Shown in pieces: positions 8,641 through 17,904 of a stretch of 21,519 nucleotides of DNA. The stretch comes from Nemertoderma westbladi. Lineage: Eukaryota > Xenacoelomorpha > Nemertodermatida > Nemertodermatidae. The stretch's first letter is position 1. Every line of letters begins with the position of its first letter. The notes under the pieces were generated by a model. It had not been told where the DNA came from. It saw only the letters and a list, made by a program, of their open reading frames with translations, and made no database searches. Where the stretch lies: assembly GCA_032718475.1 (NCBI GenBank), contig JAUCBJ010005173.1:1-21519 (forward strand), written 5' to 3'. The translations under genes were made by a program, and so were the position numbers.

Positions 8641-10170
8641 GCTCTGATAGTGAATTCTATATTCTTTTGAGTATTCCATTACATTTAGAAACTACTTAAA
8701 ATCATTATAAGAAATGTACAACCTATTCAGGACAGAAACACCCTATACAGGACACAAACAACCTATTTGGGACAAATTTAAATTAAAGAAATGATATTGC
8801 ATTCTATTTTCTTTTGAGTATTCCATTATATTTATAAACTATGTAAAATCATTTTGAGAAATTCACACGCTATTTGGGACCCAAACACCCTATATGGGAC
8901 ACAAAGACCCTATATGGGACATAAACAACCTATTTGAGACAAATTTAAATTAAAGCTATGATAGTGAATTCTATATTCTTTTTATTATTCCATTACATTT
9001 AGAAACTATTTGAAATCATTATAAGCAATTCACACCCTTTACGGGACATAAACACCCTATATAGGACATTTACAACCTATTTGGGACAAATTTAAATTAA
9101 AGCTATGATAGTGAATTCTATTTTCTTTTGAGTATTCCATTATATTTATAAACTATGTAAAATAATTTTGAGAAAGTCACACGCAATTTGGGACACAAAC
9201 ACCCTATATGGGACACAAACACCCTATATGGGACATAAACAGCCTATTTGGGACAAAAAATTTAAATTAAGCTATGATAGTGAATTCTATATTCTTTTGA
9301 GTATTCCATTACATGTAGAAAATATTTGAAATCATTATAAGCAATTCACACCCTATACGGGACACAAACACCCTATATGGGACAAAAACAACCTATTTGG
9401 GACAAATTGAAATTAAAGCTATAGTAGTGAATTCTATATTCTTTTGAGTATTTCATGAGATTTAGAAACTATTTAAAATCATTTTGAGAAAGTCACACAC
9501 TATTTGGGACACAAACACCCTATATGGGACACAAACAACCTATTTGGGACAAATTTAAATGAAAGCTATGATAGTGAATTCTATATTCTTTTGAGTATTC
9601 CATTACATTTCGAAACTATTTGAAATCATTATACGCACTTCACACCATATACGGGACACAAACACCCTATATGAGACACAAACAACCTATTTGGGACAAA
9701 TTTAAATGAAAGCTATGATAGTGAATTCTATATTCTTTTGAGTATTCCATTACATTTCGAAACTATTTGATATCATTATAAGCACTTCACACCATATACG
9801 GGACACAAACACCCTATATGAGACACAAACAACCTATTTGGGACAAATTTAAATTAAAGCTATGATAGTGGATTCTATTTTCTTTTGAGTATTTCCATTA
9901 TATTTATAAACAATGTAAAATCATTTTGAGAAAGTTACATGCTATTTGGTACAAAACCACCCTGTGTGGGACACAAACATCCTATATGGTACATAAACAA
10001 CCTATTTGGGACAAATTAGAATTAAAGTTATGATTATGAAGTCGATATTCTTTTCACTATTCCTTTACATTTATAAACTATGTGAAATAATTTTGATAAA
10101 GCTACAGGCTATTTTGGACAAAATCAACCTATATGGGACACAAACACCCTATATGGGACACTAACAACCT
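8641..10170. repeat. Inner right arm: about 10 tandem units of about 155 bp, inverted
   Basis: The complement of the left-arm units, with the same A and B linker types (B near 8700, 9030, 9340, 9635 and 9785; A near 8860, 9170, 9485, 9930 and 10090) and the complementary motif (for example ACACAAACACCCTATATGGG). Units nearest the outer end (9930-10170) are the most diverged. Having fewer units than the left arm fits copy-number change within one arm. Confidence 0.9.
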
Positions 10171-10303
10171 ATGTGAGTCAAATTTAAGACTTATTAAGGA
10201 CTATTTGGTGGGATGAAGTTGAGTCTGGGGGAGGAGGTTGCAATATCACTAATTTGATTGCCATTTAATTATTATTATACAAATGTATTTAGATTTATTA
10301 TAA

Positions 10304-10390
10304 GTGAATAAATTGCACTACATGAATAAATTGCACAATTAATAAATTGCACAACATGCATAAATTACACAATATGAATAAAATGCACAA
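10304..10390. repeat. Short tandem repeats in outer right arm
   Basis: Five copies of the complement of GTGCAATTTATTCAT, with more substitutions than the left-arm set. They pair with the copies at 6545-6630. Confidence 0.8.
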
Positions 10391-10874
10391 CATGAAATTA
10401 AATAACGTGACTATGATGACACTATAGCCTATAATGCATCACAGTCTTACAGGCCATTTGCAAGGCACCCACAGTATATCTTTAACCATAACTAGGGAAC
10501 AAGTATTCCAAATGCCCTTATTTAGAATGGGAATTTCCACTGTACATATACCTCAACCAGCTCTTGTCCCAAATATGTTGCTCTGTCCAGTATAGGTTGT
10601 TATAATGAGCCCCGGATTCGTAGTTGACACTTGAATTGCAGTATATATCAGTGGAATTTTCCATTAACCTTTACATTATATAGCCAATAAGAGAGATGCC
10701 TAACTTTAGGAATGTTGGTATTGATCAGATGACGAGGAGTTGGCTCATATGATGATTTGATTGGATGCCCCTATATTGGACAGGATGGAAATCATTACAC
10801 AACGTATTTGGGACAGGTAGGAATAATAGAAAGCACCATAGAAGTGAAGGAAACACCCTATTCTGGACAATGAT

Positions 10875-11039
10875 GTAGATACTATTGTGTCTGCCTGTAT
10901 CATGTGTATCGCTACCGCCTGACCGCAGTAACGGTACCTATTACGACTACTGCTACCCAAAATCAGAAATTTCAGAAATTATTTGACTTCGTGATGTTGA
11001 TTGAGGCTGCAGGCTCTAAGCTGTTTGAATGAATGAATG
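10875..11039. other. Spacer between foldback element and LINE; ATTCA microsatellite
   Basis: No gene is seen. A short (GAAT)n run lies at about 11026-11050, exactly where the LINE homology stops. Confidence 0.5.
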
Positions 11040-12368
11040 AATTGAATGAATTCGGTCTTTGTAGCATTTATATGCAATCCAACCTCCTTAGCAGCCCTCT
11101 CCACTTTATTTAGTAGAAGCTAGCGTATTAGAGAGCAGGGCGATGTCATACGCAAAGTCTGTGTCTGTGACTGTAGTTGCCGGATATCTACTACTTCTGC
11201 GTTCTTGAAGTGTGAATCCCAGATCTTCACCCTTTGTGGCCGTCCTCATTGCGTAATCCAGCACAATTACAAATAGTAATGGTGCTAATGTGTCACCTTG
11301 CAGTACGCCAGCCAGGATTGAGAAAAACTCAGTTTCACCATCTGGTGAGAGTACCTGCGCTCCTGTGTCACAATATAACAATCCAAAGCCAGCAACAATT
11401 ACTTCTGGTATTCCATAAGCTCTTAGGATTTCAAGCATTTTACCTCTATGGATGGAGTCGAATGCCTTCTTGAAGTCCACAAAAGTCATTACTGCGGGGA
11501 GATTCTTTGACTTAATTCCTTCAATCAGTCTCCGTAGTGCAAGTATCTGAGCTATTGTTGATCTACTTGGTCGAAATCCGTTTTGGCTCTTACGCAGTAG
11601 TTTCTCTATGTGAGGCCTAATCCTATATAGAATCATTTTATTGTATATTTTGGCAGCTACCACAAGCAGACAGATCCCACGATAGTTTGTTGGTATCCGA
11701 GGTCTCCTTTCTTGGGGAGAGGCTTTAGTTGACCTTTAGTCCAAATTGGTGGTGGCTTTTCCCTTTTTAACATCCGGTTGCAAACATTCAATAATGGTCT
11801 GTTTAGCACTCCGGTTTTCCATACCTCCGCTGGGATTTCATCTAATCCACTCGCTTTATTATTGGACATGCTTTTAATGCTTCTTTGGAGTTCGGTAGGT
11901 GTGAAGTCCCCTGTTTCTATAGGTAGTGTCTTGTCATATATTTTCCTTGTAGGGCTGACCTCGATATTTGGTGGCTGCCCAAGCAAGTTGCTGAAGTGAT
12001 TTTTCCACTTCCCAACACGTTCTTCAGGACTATCGGCTTTGAGGCGCCCCTTTGCACAACTTTCCCGACCATATACCTCATTTACAGTTTGCCAGGTAAG
12101 TCTTGAGATTGTTGCTGTATGTCAGCAGTTGTAATTGCTTCAGTTTTATCCTGTATGTACTTTTCCTGGCTGATGTTGTAGGCCAATTTAAGATCGTCCT
12201 TAGCTTTCTCAACCTTGTTAATGTTTTCGGTTGTTGGTTGTTCGGTTTTAACTTTGTAGGCTATCTTAAGATCTTCTCTCTTACAAGTAACCTCAGAGTT
12301 TTGCCATGGCACATACTGTTTTCGTTGGGGTTTCTGGGGGATATGCCTCTTAGCTGATTCCTTGTGGG
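11040..12368 (-). pseudogene. Outer LINE: linker and reverse transcriptase, decayed
   Basis: Minus-strand non-LTR retrotransposon remains in broken frames. From high to low coordinates: a linker with VPWQNSEVTCKREDLKIAYK (12312 down to about 12082); a frame change near 12100 into LTWQTVNEVYGRESCAKG; the pre-RT and RT start at 11986-11657 (NKASGLDEIPAEVWKTG, LKPLPKKGDL); another frame change near 11660; then 11663-11106 with QNGFRPSRSTIAQI, FVDFKKAFDS and LQGDTLAPLLFVIVLDYAMR; and after a last frame change KVERAAKEVGLHINATKTEF (to about 11045). The catalytic FADD box reads FAYD (codon at 11148-11150), so the first catalytic Asp is lost. It ends abruptly after RT motif E-like sequence. RT copies LINE RNA into DNA; this copy cannot. 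Confidence 0.9.
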
Positions 12369-12374
12369 CTTATT
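12369..12374. repeat. Candidate target-site duplication of the inner LINE (low side)
   Basis: CTTATT, matched by CTTATT at 13858-13863. Joining the outer LINE at this hexamer keeps its reading frame in phase across the insertion (...Asp-Glu-Asp-Gln, then the linker), which supports the junction. Six bases in AT-rich DNA is weak without that frame argument. Confidence 0.5.
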
Positions 12375-13857
12375 ATATTCTGGTATATTGAAACGGTAGA
12401 CTACTACTACTAGGATCGGCATGCTGCATTGCAGCTGCACTTTTAAGAATGCTGTGCCGGCTTGTCAACAAAATTGCACCGCCACAACTCCCTATCACCC
12501 ATGACGTTTGCTAGATCATCCGCATCTTCAAGGCCAGTGTCCTTTAAGATGTGTCTCAAGAAAGTCATGGGCTGTCCACCATGCTTATTCACTCCATGAG
12601 GCTGCCAAAGTACAAGATTATGCACTGGCTGGTCCTCACGGCGAAAGCAATGTCCTGCAAAGAGGAGGCGATTTTGTTCTAGTGTCAAGCTTGGGGTAAC
12701 CAATGAGACACCTCCAATGTTATATAGTGTCTGGTTGGAGATGTGTGCATTGTACTTGACACAATGAACCCGACGTAGCATTCTTGTGAATGTGCCATCC
12801 AGAGATTTGGTGTCCTCAGCAGTTAGAGCCCAGCATGGACTCCCATAGAGGAGTACTGGAACTACTGCTGCTCTAAATAATCGGACCTTAAGTTTCCGAT
12901 TAATTCTCGGTGACTTCCAAATCCTGGAAAGCCTGTTCAAGGCTGCCCATGCCTTTCCCTTATGTATTCGAAGGTCCTCACCTGACTTCCGGATCCATGA
13001 TCCCAGGTAACAGAAGTCGTCCACATGCTCAAGCATACCATCCTTTGAGCTTATGCTCATCCGATCAGAGACTTGCTGAGGACTTTCAAAGTTAACTGTC
13101 AAAATTTTGGTCTTTCTGGAGTTAATAAAAAGACCAACACTAGAAGCAGCATGCTCTAATGAGCTGAGGAGCCATTGGGCTCCCTCTAATGATTCTGAGA
13201 GTACTCCTAAGTCATCAGCAAAGTCTAGATCAGTTAGGTACTTGGCAGGATTTCCTCGACTTCTGGAGCCAGTAGGTGGAGTTATCATCACCCCATCATC
13301 ATTATGATGATCTAAGGACATGCGTAGAACATAGTCGACCACAGTAATGAACAAGAATGGTGCAAGTGTGTCTCCTTGGAGGACGCCCCATAACACTTCA
13401 AATGGTTCTGTGTCACCGTCAACAGTAGACACAAATGTTGTCGAACAATCGTATACTGATCTCATTGCTGCAATAATTTCATCTGGAATCCCATATAATG
13501 AAAGTATGCTGAACATACGCGAGCGAGAGACTGAATCAAAGGCCTTGAAGAAGTCAACAAAGATAACAGCCAGATGTCTGTCTTTCTTTTTTGATAATTT
13601 TTCAATTATCCTTCTAAGTGCCAAAATGGGCTCCATGGTCCCACGACCTTTACGGAACCCATTCTGATTTCCACGGAGCAGTCTCTCAATGGGATCCCTG
13701 ATGCGATTTAATAGAATCCTATTGTATAGCTTTGCAGCAATCGAGATCAATGAGATTCCCCGAAAAGAACCATAGAGTGTTAGGTTGCCCTTCTTGGGAA
13801 CTGGCACCATCTTATTTGTTTTCATTTCTTGGTCTTCTTTTCTCTTATTTCATTTAT
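12375..13857 (-). mobile_element. Inner 5'-truncated LINE nested in the outer LINE
   Basis: About 1.48 kb inserted in the linker between the endonuclease and RT parts of the outer LINE. It contains a complete RT domain and C-terminal region but no endonuclease, as expected for 5' truncation during target-primed reverse transcription. Flanking CTTATT may be the target duplication. No poly(A) tail is seen at its 3' end; the end holds a short AGTAGTAGTAG run, near 12402-12415. The RT is related to that of the outer element but of a different family. Confidence 0.8.
12443..13825 (-). CDS. Non-LTR retrotransposon reverse transcriptase, intact ORF
   Basis: 460 codons. Visible motifs in order: RT entry VPVPKKGNLTLYG (residues 7-19), FRGISLISIAAKLYNRIL (21-38), QNGFRKGRGTMEPILALRR (54-72), catalytic FVDFFKAFDS (89-98), GVLQGDTLAPFLFI (147-160), catalytic LDFADD (200-205), GLFINSRKTKIL (231-242), then FCYLGSWI and the downstream thumb-like region, and a C-terminal LLYGSPCWALTAEDTKSLD (325-343) typical of this group. 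The two Asp of FADD and the Asp of VDF are present, so the RT active site looks intact. The Met used here is simply the first in frame; the true protein would start far upstream with an endonuclease, which this truncated copy lacks. It is therefore unlikely to move by itself. The clade is not determined (RTE- or CR1-like groups are both possible). Confidence 0.9.
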   Translation of the reverse strand: MKTNKMVPVPKKGNLTLYGSFRGISLISIAAKLYNRILLNRIRDPIERLLRGNQNGFRKGRGTMEPILALRRIIEKLSKKKDRHLAVIFVDFFKAFDSVSRSRMFSILSLYGIPDEIIAAMRSVYDCSTTFVSTVDGDTEPFEVLWGVLQGDTLAPFLFITVVDYVLRMSLDHHNDDGVMITPPTGSRSRGNPAKYLTDLDFADDLGVLSESLEGAQWLLSSLEHAASSVGLFINSRKTKILTVNFESPQQVSDRMSISSKDGMLEHVDDFCYLGSWIRKSGEDLRIHKGKAWAALNRLSRIWKSPRINRKLKVRLFRAAVVPVLLYGSPCWALTAEDTKSLDGTFTRMLRRVHCVKYNAHISNQTLYNIGGVSLVTPSLTLEQNRLLFAGHCFRREDQPVHNLVLWQPHGVNKHGGQPMTFLRHILKDTGLEDADDLANVMGDRELWRCNFVDKPAQHS

Positions 13858-13863
13858 CTTATT
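13858..13863. repeat. Candidate target-site duplication of the inner LINE (high side)
   Basis: CTTATT partner of 12369-12374, next to the last readable codons of the outer LINE linker (minus strand ...FEVLQLMDEDQ). Confidence 0.5.
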
Positions 13864-14345
13864 GGTCTTCATCCATTAACTGAAGTACTTCAAAGCGGTT
13901 TTGAACTTCTACTGTGTAAGCATTATTTACTGCATTGTCAGTTCTGAGTTTCTCCCAGTCATACTGTGTAGTGGATTTGCTTGCTTGTCCTGGGTTTGCT
14001 GGTTCTCAAACTGAGTCTGAACTCTGCAGTCATAATTCTCTGATCCGAATCTATTAGGTTGAACGAGCTGTATGCCTCGCAGTTGATCATGCTGTTTCTC
14101 CACTTTTTGTTTATAAGGATGTAATCCAGTTGTGCTTTGGTTCCATTAGGGTATTGAAAGGTCCATAGCTTCCCCTTACTCTTTTCGAATGTGTTGTTTG
14201 TTGGTATCAATTCACAATCTTCCATTAGGTCTAAGAGTAAGCACCCATTTCTGTTCGAACTGGTGTTATAAGTGTTATAAGTATCATTTTGCATTCCATA
14301 AAGGAGGACTTTGCATAGAGCTGGATTGGTAACGAACTTCAAGAC
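13859..14345 (-). pseudogene. Outer LINE: C-terminal part of apurinic-type endonuclease
   Basis: Reads on the minus strand as SNRNGCLLLDLMEDCELIPT, then KGKLWTFQYPNGTKAQLDYI, and SDQRIMTAEFRLSLR. These are the last motifs of the APE-type endonuclease of non-LTR retrotransposons (the final SDHR-type catalytic motif is here SDQR, with His changed to Gln). After a frame change near 13967 it continues as YDWEKLRTDNAVNNAYTVEV and NRFEVLQLMDEDQ. The N-terminal half is missing. It belongs to the same outer element as 11040-12368, split by the inner LINE. Confidence 0.85.
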
Positions 14346-16060
14346 GAATTTGTGGTAAATGAAACAGACCAGAGGAGCCGAAGCGTGTGTTATATGAGTG
14401 GATTGATGAAGGCTTGACTAAATTGAGTTAAATCTAAATTTCCTAAAATCCTAATTTACTTAAAAGTAAGTTAATATCTCATCTCGGCAAATTATCACTG
14501 TTAATGATTATATATTAAGGGAAATGAGCTGAGCTACAGGTTACAGTGAGGGGCACTTTTCTACATATAACCAAAACAATAAACGAAAGAAAGTCAATAA
14601 CAAAGGTTACAGTGAGGGGCACTTTTCTACATATAACCAAAACAATAAACGAAAGAAAGTCAATAACAAAGGTTGCAGTTGTATTTTAGCACTGTTAATC
14701 AGCTGTTATTTGTGTAGATTTACATTTACTGACACTACCTGTTAAAATGATACCAGCTATCATTTGTAACGTAAACAAGCAAGTATAATTTTTTAACAAG
14801 CAAGTATAATATTTTTAATGCATGCCTCATATAAATATTCCTATCTGTATAAGGAAATTCAACATTCACTAAAATTTACCGTACTGTAATAGTACCGTTG
14901 ACAGTGCATCCATTATAGTGAAATAATTCCGTGACTCTTACAAGTAGGCCTACAGTATGTCGCTTTGCTTAGCAGTTTGTTCAATTTTCGGTCAGCATCT
15001 GTTTCTCCATTATTTGGATATTATTAATAATTTGCTGTAAGAGTTTACGTATATTGTCGTTCAATGTATAAATAATTAAATAATAATAAATAAATACATA
15101 GAAAAGCAGTCGCATTAGAAACCCTAAAAACTGAAGGCCAACTAACTCCCGAAAAAATTAAAAAAATAAATCTAGGCACAATAGGCCCTACTAAAAATAT
15201 GAATTTTCTCTTTTCCAAAAAGGTTAGAAAATTGAAATCGTATGTTTTACTAAAATTAAAGTTTTTATAGGATCATTTACTGAGTGCATCAGTGCATGGC
15301 CATTCCTTTCAGAACAAAGAACACCATGGTGCTGGTCTGGTGCAATCTTTTTATTGTAAATAATTATTATCAATTAAAAATACTCCTACTATGCACTTCT
15401 GCACTTATATGTTTATACATAGGAAAGGAATTGGTTTATACTGGTATCGTCTACCTTTAGCGTTTACATACTGTATGCAACGCCTGGGGTGTCGTTTCAG
15501 CCCTCCCATAGGGTTAATGTTAAATTAATATTGAAAAATTAGTGCCTTGAAGTAAAAATTTTTACTGTAAAATGTGTTCCTAAATTTTGTTTATTGTTTT
15601 AGTTAAAAAAAAAAACGGCCTTTATGACCTGCTACTTTCCTTTAAACGGTACTTAAATGGTCAATAAATATTCGCGAAATTAAGTTAATATGTTAAAATG
15701 GGCTGATAGGGCTGACACCCCAAATGGTAATATGCATACTGTACTGTATGTATACATTGCACATTGAGTATGAGTAATGTCACAAATCCGTACCCGTGGA
15801 TATAATATTTTTGCTCGAAAACAGCTATCTCTGGGAAAAGACTCAAAATTCAGTTACTAGCCGGTCTCCGTGGCCAAACACTCTGATATTTTCGGGAATT
15901 TTGGGAATTCGGGAAAAAAATTACAGTACTAAGTAGAACCAATAAAAACTATAATAAATATAATATAAATGCACTGAATCACTTTTTTCACCGTATCACA
16001 TGCACCTAAAACAGTAAAATTAAATATAAATGATTACTAAAAAATTATATCGATTAGGTT
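14346..16060. other. AT-rich unique DNA, no gene seen
   Basis: No convincing coding stretch or splice-flanked exon was found on either strand. Short direct repeats (for example ACAAGCAAGTATAAT twice near 14775-14810) and one 66-bp duplication (separate entry) are present. Several stops in all frames argue against a gene. Confidence 0.6.
14539..14676. repeat. 66-bp tandem duplication
   Basis: The stretch starting GGTTACAGTGAGGGGCACTT is repeated at a 66-bp spacing (14539 and 14605), with a third partial start (GGTTGCAG) at about 14671. The two copies look identical, so the duplication is recent or an assembly effect. Confidence 0.9.
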
Positions 16061-16069
16061 GATTAGGTG

Positions 16070-16300
16070 AACGAGCTGCGGACCGCGCTTTCTTCTCCAC
16101 CAATGTCATCTCCTTTTTGCAATATTTGCAGTTTGGAGGCGTATCTCCCAACCCATATGGGTGTTCCACCATCGCCATATGGCCATCGACGAAGAACCCT
16201 CTATGTCACAAAGATTAATGTCTTTTTTGCAGATTAATGTCTTGAAGCAATCGAGACCGCAACCAGGGGCACCACAATCCAGTTTTCGCCTTATCGTAGT
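16070..16300 (-). other. Cys-rich coding-like fragment, broken frame
   Basis: Two minus-strand frames look protein-like in succession. First LDCGAPGCGLDCFKTLICKK (about 16285-16225), then after a frame change near 16200 FFVDGHMAMVEHPYGLGD and PPNCKYCKKEMTLVEKKA (about 16195-16085). The paired cysteines (C-x-x-C) suggest a small zinc-binding module. A 19-bp tandem duplication (AGACATTAATCT repeated) lies between them at about 16208-16245. I do not recognise the protein. It may be a decayed gene or transposon piece, or chance. Confidence 0.3.
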
Positions 16301-16589
16301 AGAAAAAGGTACAGTAGCAGAGTAGTACTGACGTATAAACAGCAGAACAGGGTCTGTCAGCTACCGGTATGTAATCTGGTAATGCTGAATACGGTAGGCC
16401 AAGATGAATTCTGCCTGACTGCAGAATAGGTTATACACTAAATCATAGGGTCAATCAATGACTCCCGACTTAGAACTTTAATAAAATTAAAAGAACAGGT
16501 CATGGAGTCTATATAGGCCTATACAGCTATACCTTTCAAGACTGCAAGATGGAGGAAAATTGAGTAAAATGCTTTCGCATCAGACGTTT
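16301..16589. other. Unique DNA, nothing recognised
   Basis: Contains TACCGGTA and TAGGCCTA-type palindromes, as elsewhere in the window. No coding or RNA signal is seen. Confidence 0.5.
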
Positions 16590-16962
16590 GAAAATATGTA
16601 AAATGCAGAAGAAACCAAAAATCAATGAATAGGCTATGTCTCCGTGTGGCGCGAAGCGGAAAAAGATGACATATTGAAATTTGTTGTTTTAAGTTGCTCA
16701 CTATACATTATAGGTTGAAAAATGACTTGAAATTTTTTGGAGCGTTCCCACAAGAATTGGCGTGGAGGAACGGTTTGAAAAAATGTATAGGCCTAATGCA
16801 GAAAAAAACAAAAATCAATGATTATGCTTCGTGCTGCGCGAAGCGGAAAAATATGACATATTGACATTTTTTGTTTTAAGTTGGTCACTATAGGTTGAAA
16901 AATGACTGTTCAATTTTTTGGAGCGTTCCCAAAGAATTGGCGAGAGGGGAACGAACGGTTTT
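16590..16962. repeat. Direct duplication of about 193 bp
   Basis: Two head-to-tail copies, roughly 16590-16780 and 16783-16962, sharing blocks such as GCGCGAAGCGGAAAAA, TTTTAAGTTG, TAGGTTGAAAAATGACT and TTTTTTGGAGCGTTCCCA. The copies differ by substitutions and small indels, so this is a real old duplication. The second copy lacks a few bases before TAGGTTGAAAA. The unit has no recognised function. Confidence 0.88.
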
Positions 16963-17051
16963 ATCAAGGGTACGGATTTATGATAGAACCGCACATTGTG
17001 TACAGCTGTACAGCAGGCTCAGGGACTGTAGCCTACTTCAAATATCAGATA

Positions 17052-17066
17052 GGGGGGGGGGGGGGG
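17052..17066. repeat. Poly-G tract
   Basis: About 15 consecutive G, likely variable in length and error-prone. It could form a G-rich structure, but nothing else points to function. Confidence 0.9.
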
Positions 17067-17074
17067 CAAACAAT

Positions 17075-17340
17075 TTAACGTTCAAATGGCGTTGAAAAAC
17101 GAAAAATTTATAACAAATAAACGCTAGAATCTGACGTTAGTAAAAGTAGATCGAACGTTCGTTTGGCCGCTTTTGTGACGTTAAAATTACCCCCAAATCA
17201 ACGTTGAATTTTACGTCAAATATATATATTCCAACGTTATCTTTAACCGTTGAATTTGCAGTATATTAATCGTTAAACCAACTTCAGTTAATCAACAAAA
17301 CTGACGTTAGATATCCATATTCCAACGTTTATTTAATCAG
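17075..17340. repeat. AACGTT-rich degenerate repeat
   Basis: The palindrome AACGTT or its near relatives (GACGTTA, CAACGTTGAAT) occurs about ten times in 265 bp. Imperfect longer matches occur around ATATTCCAACGTT (near 17227 and 17315) and CTGACGTTAG (near 17132 and 17302). It looks like a decayed simple-sequence or satellite-type repeat. Confidence 0.6.
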
Positions 17341-17508
17341 GGATTTTCAGTTTTTCAGGCCACTAGGTAAATCTCACGTTACCTTACGTTGTACATTGCA
17401 CATTATAATTATCTCATCAGCATTATTAATACAACATATAGGCCTATAATATGTTTTGTGAATTATAAATGAATGGAAACTTTATGTTTGAAACTGGAAA
17501 CTTATTCA

Positions 17509-17518
17509 TTTATTTATT
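17509..17518 (-). terminator. Poly(A) signals (two overlapping AATAAA)
   Basis: On the minus strand AATAAATAAA gives two overlapping canonical signals, about 110 bases after the stop at 17627 (about 155 after the alternative stop at 17673). The spacing suits the 3' end of the gene whose last exon lies at 17627-17732. Confidence 0.55.
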
Positions 17519-17626
17519 TACATTATAAATGAAATTATTACAAAATAATCAGATACCGGTAGTTAGTTGACAGCACAGATACAGTCTATAGTTCGCATTG
17601 GCAAAAATAAGTCTTACTGAAACAAA

Positions 17627-17732
17627 TTACAAGTCCACATCCGCATCGTCACCATCATCGTCCTCATTATCGCTAATTGTCGATCCCGCGTCGTCTTTGC
17701 TGCATCGTTCTTTCGGTTTTCCGCGAGCCACA
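17627..17732 (-). CDS. Unknown gene, candidate last exon
   Basis: Follows a T-rich acceptor (TTTTTTTAG on the minus strand). Two readings are possible. In one the exon ends with the acidic tail SDNEDDDGDDADVDL and stops at 17627; this needs one codon base pair carried from the preceding exon. In the other, which is in phase with the exon at 19107-19174, it reads CGSRKTERTMQQRRRGIDN and stops at 17673. The second is the simpler splice model; the first looks more protein-like and would need an extra exon in the large intron. A poly(A) signal follows at a proper distance. Confidence 0.5.
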
Positions 17733-17904
17733 CTAAAAAAACAAAATAATTAATTAATCAACTAATTTACTTTAAACGAATTCCTGTATAATAATAATGT
17801 AATAACGTAAGTAAGTACTGTATGTAGTATGTACTCAGCACCGCAAATGTATTAATTACTTGCAATTTAATGCAATGGCGATAAACAGTTTCAGAGCGTA
17901 ATAT

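Larger units (their letters stand above)
6065..10874. mobile_element. Long inverted-repeat (foldback) element of about 4.8 kb, non-autonomous
   Basis: The left arm (6065 to about 8616) and right arm (about 8641 to 10874) are reverse complements around a spacer of about 24 bp. Both ends carry ATCATTGTCCAGAATAGGGT (the right as its complement). A 111-bp segment is identical between arms (6437-6547 against 10387-10497); most of the rest differs by scattered substitutions. The left arm is about 315 bp longer, which is about two inner repeat units. No ORF with transposase features exists, so if mobile it depends on proteins from elsewhere. The architecture resembles foldback-type elements known from other animals (Drosophila FB and Galileo, sea urchin TU), where long inverted arms carry tandem repeats. 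Superfamily is not assignable. No convincing target-site duplication was found; weak similarity continues some 20 bp beyond the ends, so exact borders are uncertain. Confidence 0.9.

Noticed and set aside
6065-10874. Assembly artefact (mirror of one read) as the cause of the inverted repeat
   Set aside because: Arms differ by many substitutions and by about 315 bp in length, which a mirrored read would not produce.
6065-10880. A target-site duplication flanking the foldback element
   Set aside because: Flanking bases (GTCTAA on the left, GTAGAT on the right) are not a direct repeat; weak inverted similarity continues instead, so borders remain open.
12508-13667. Plus-strand open frames opposite the inner LINE RT
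   Set aside because: Shadows of the RT frame with no recognisable domain of their own.
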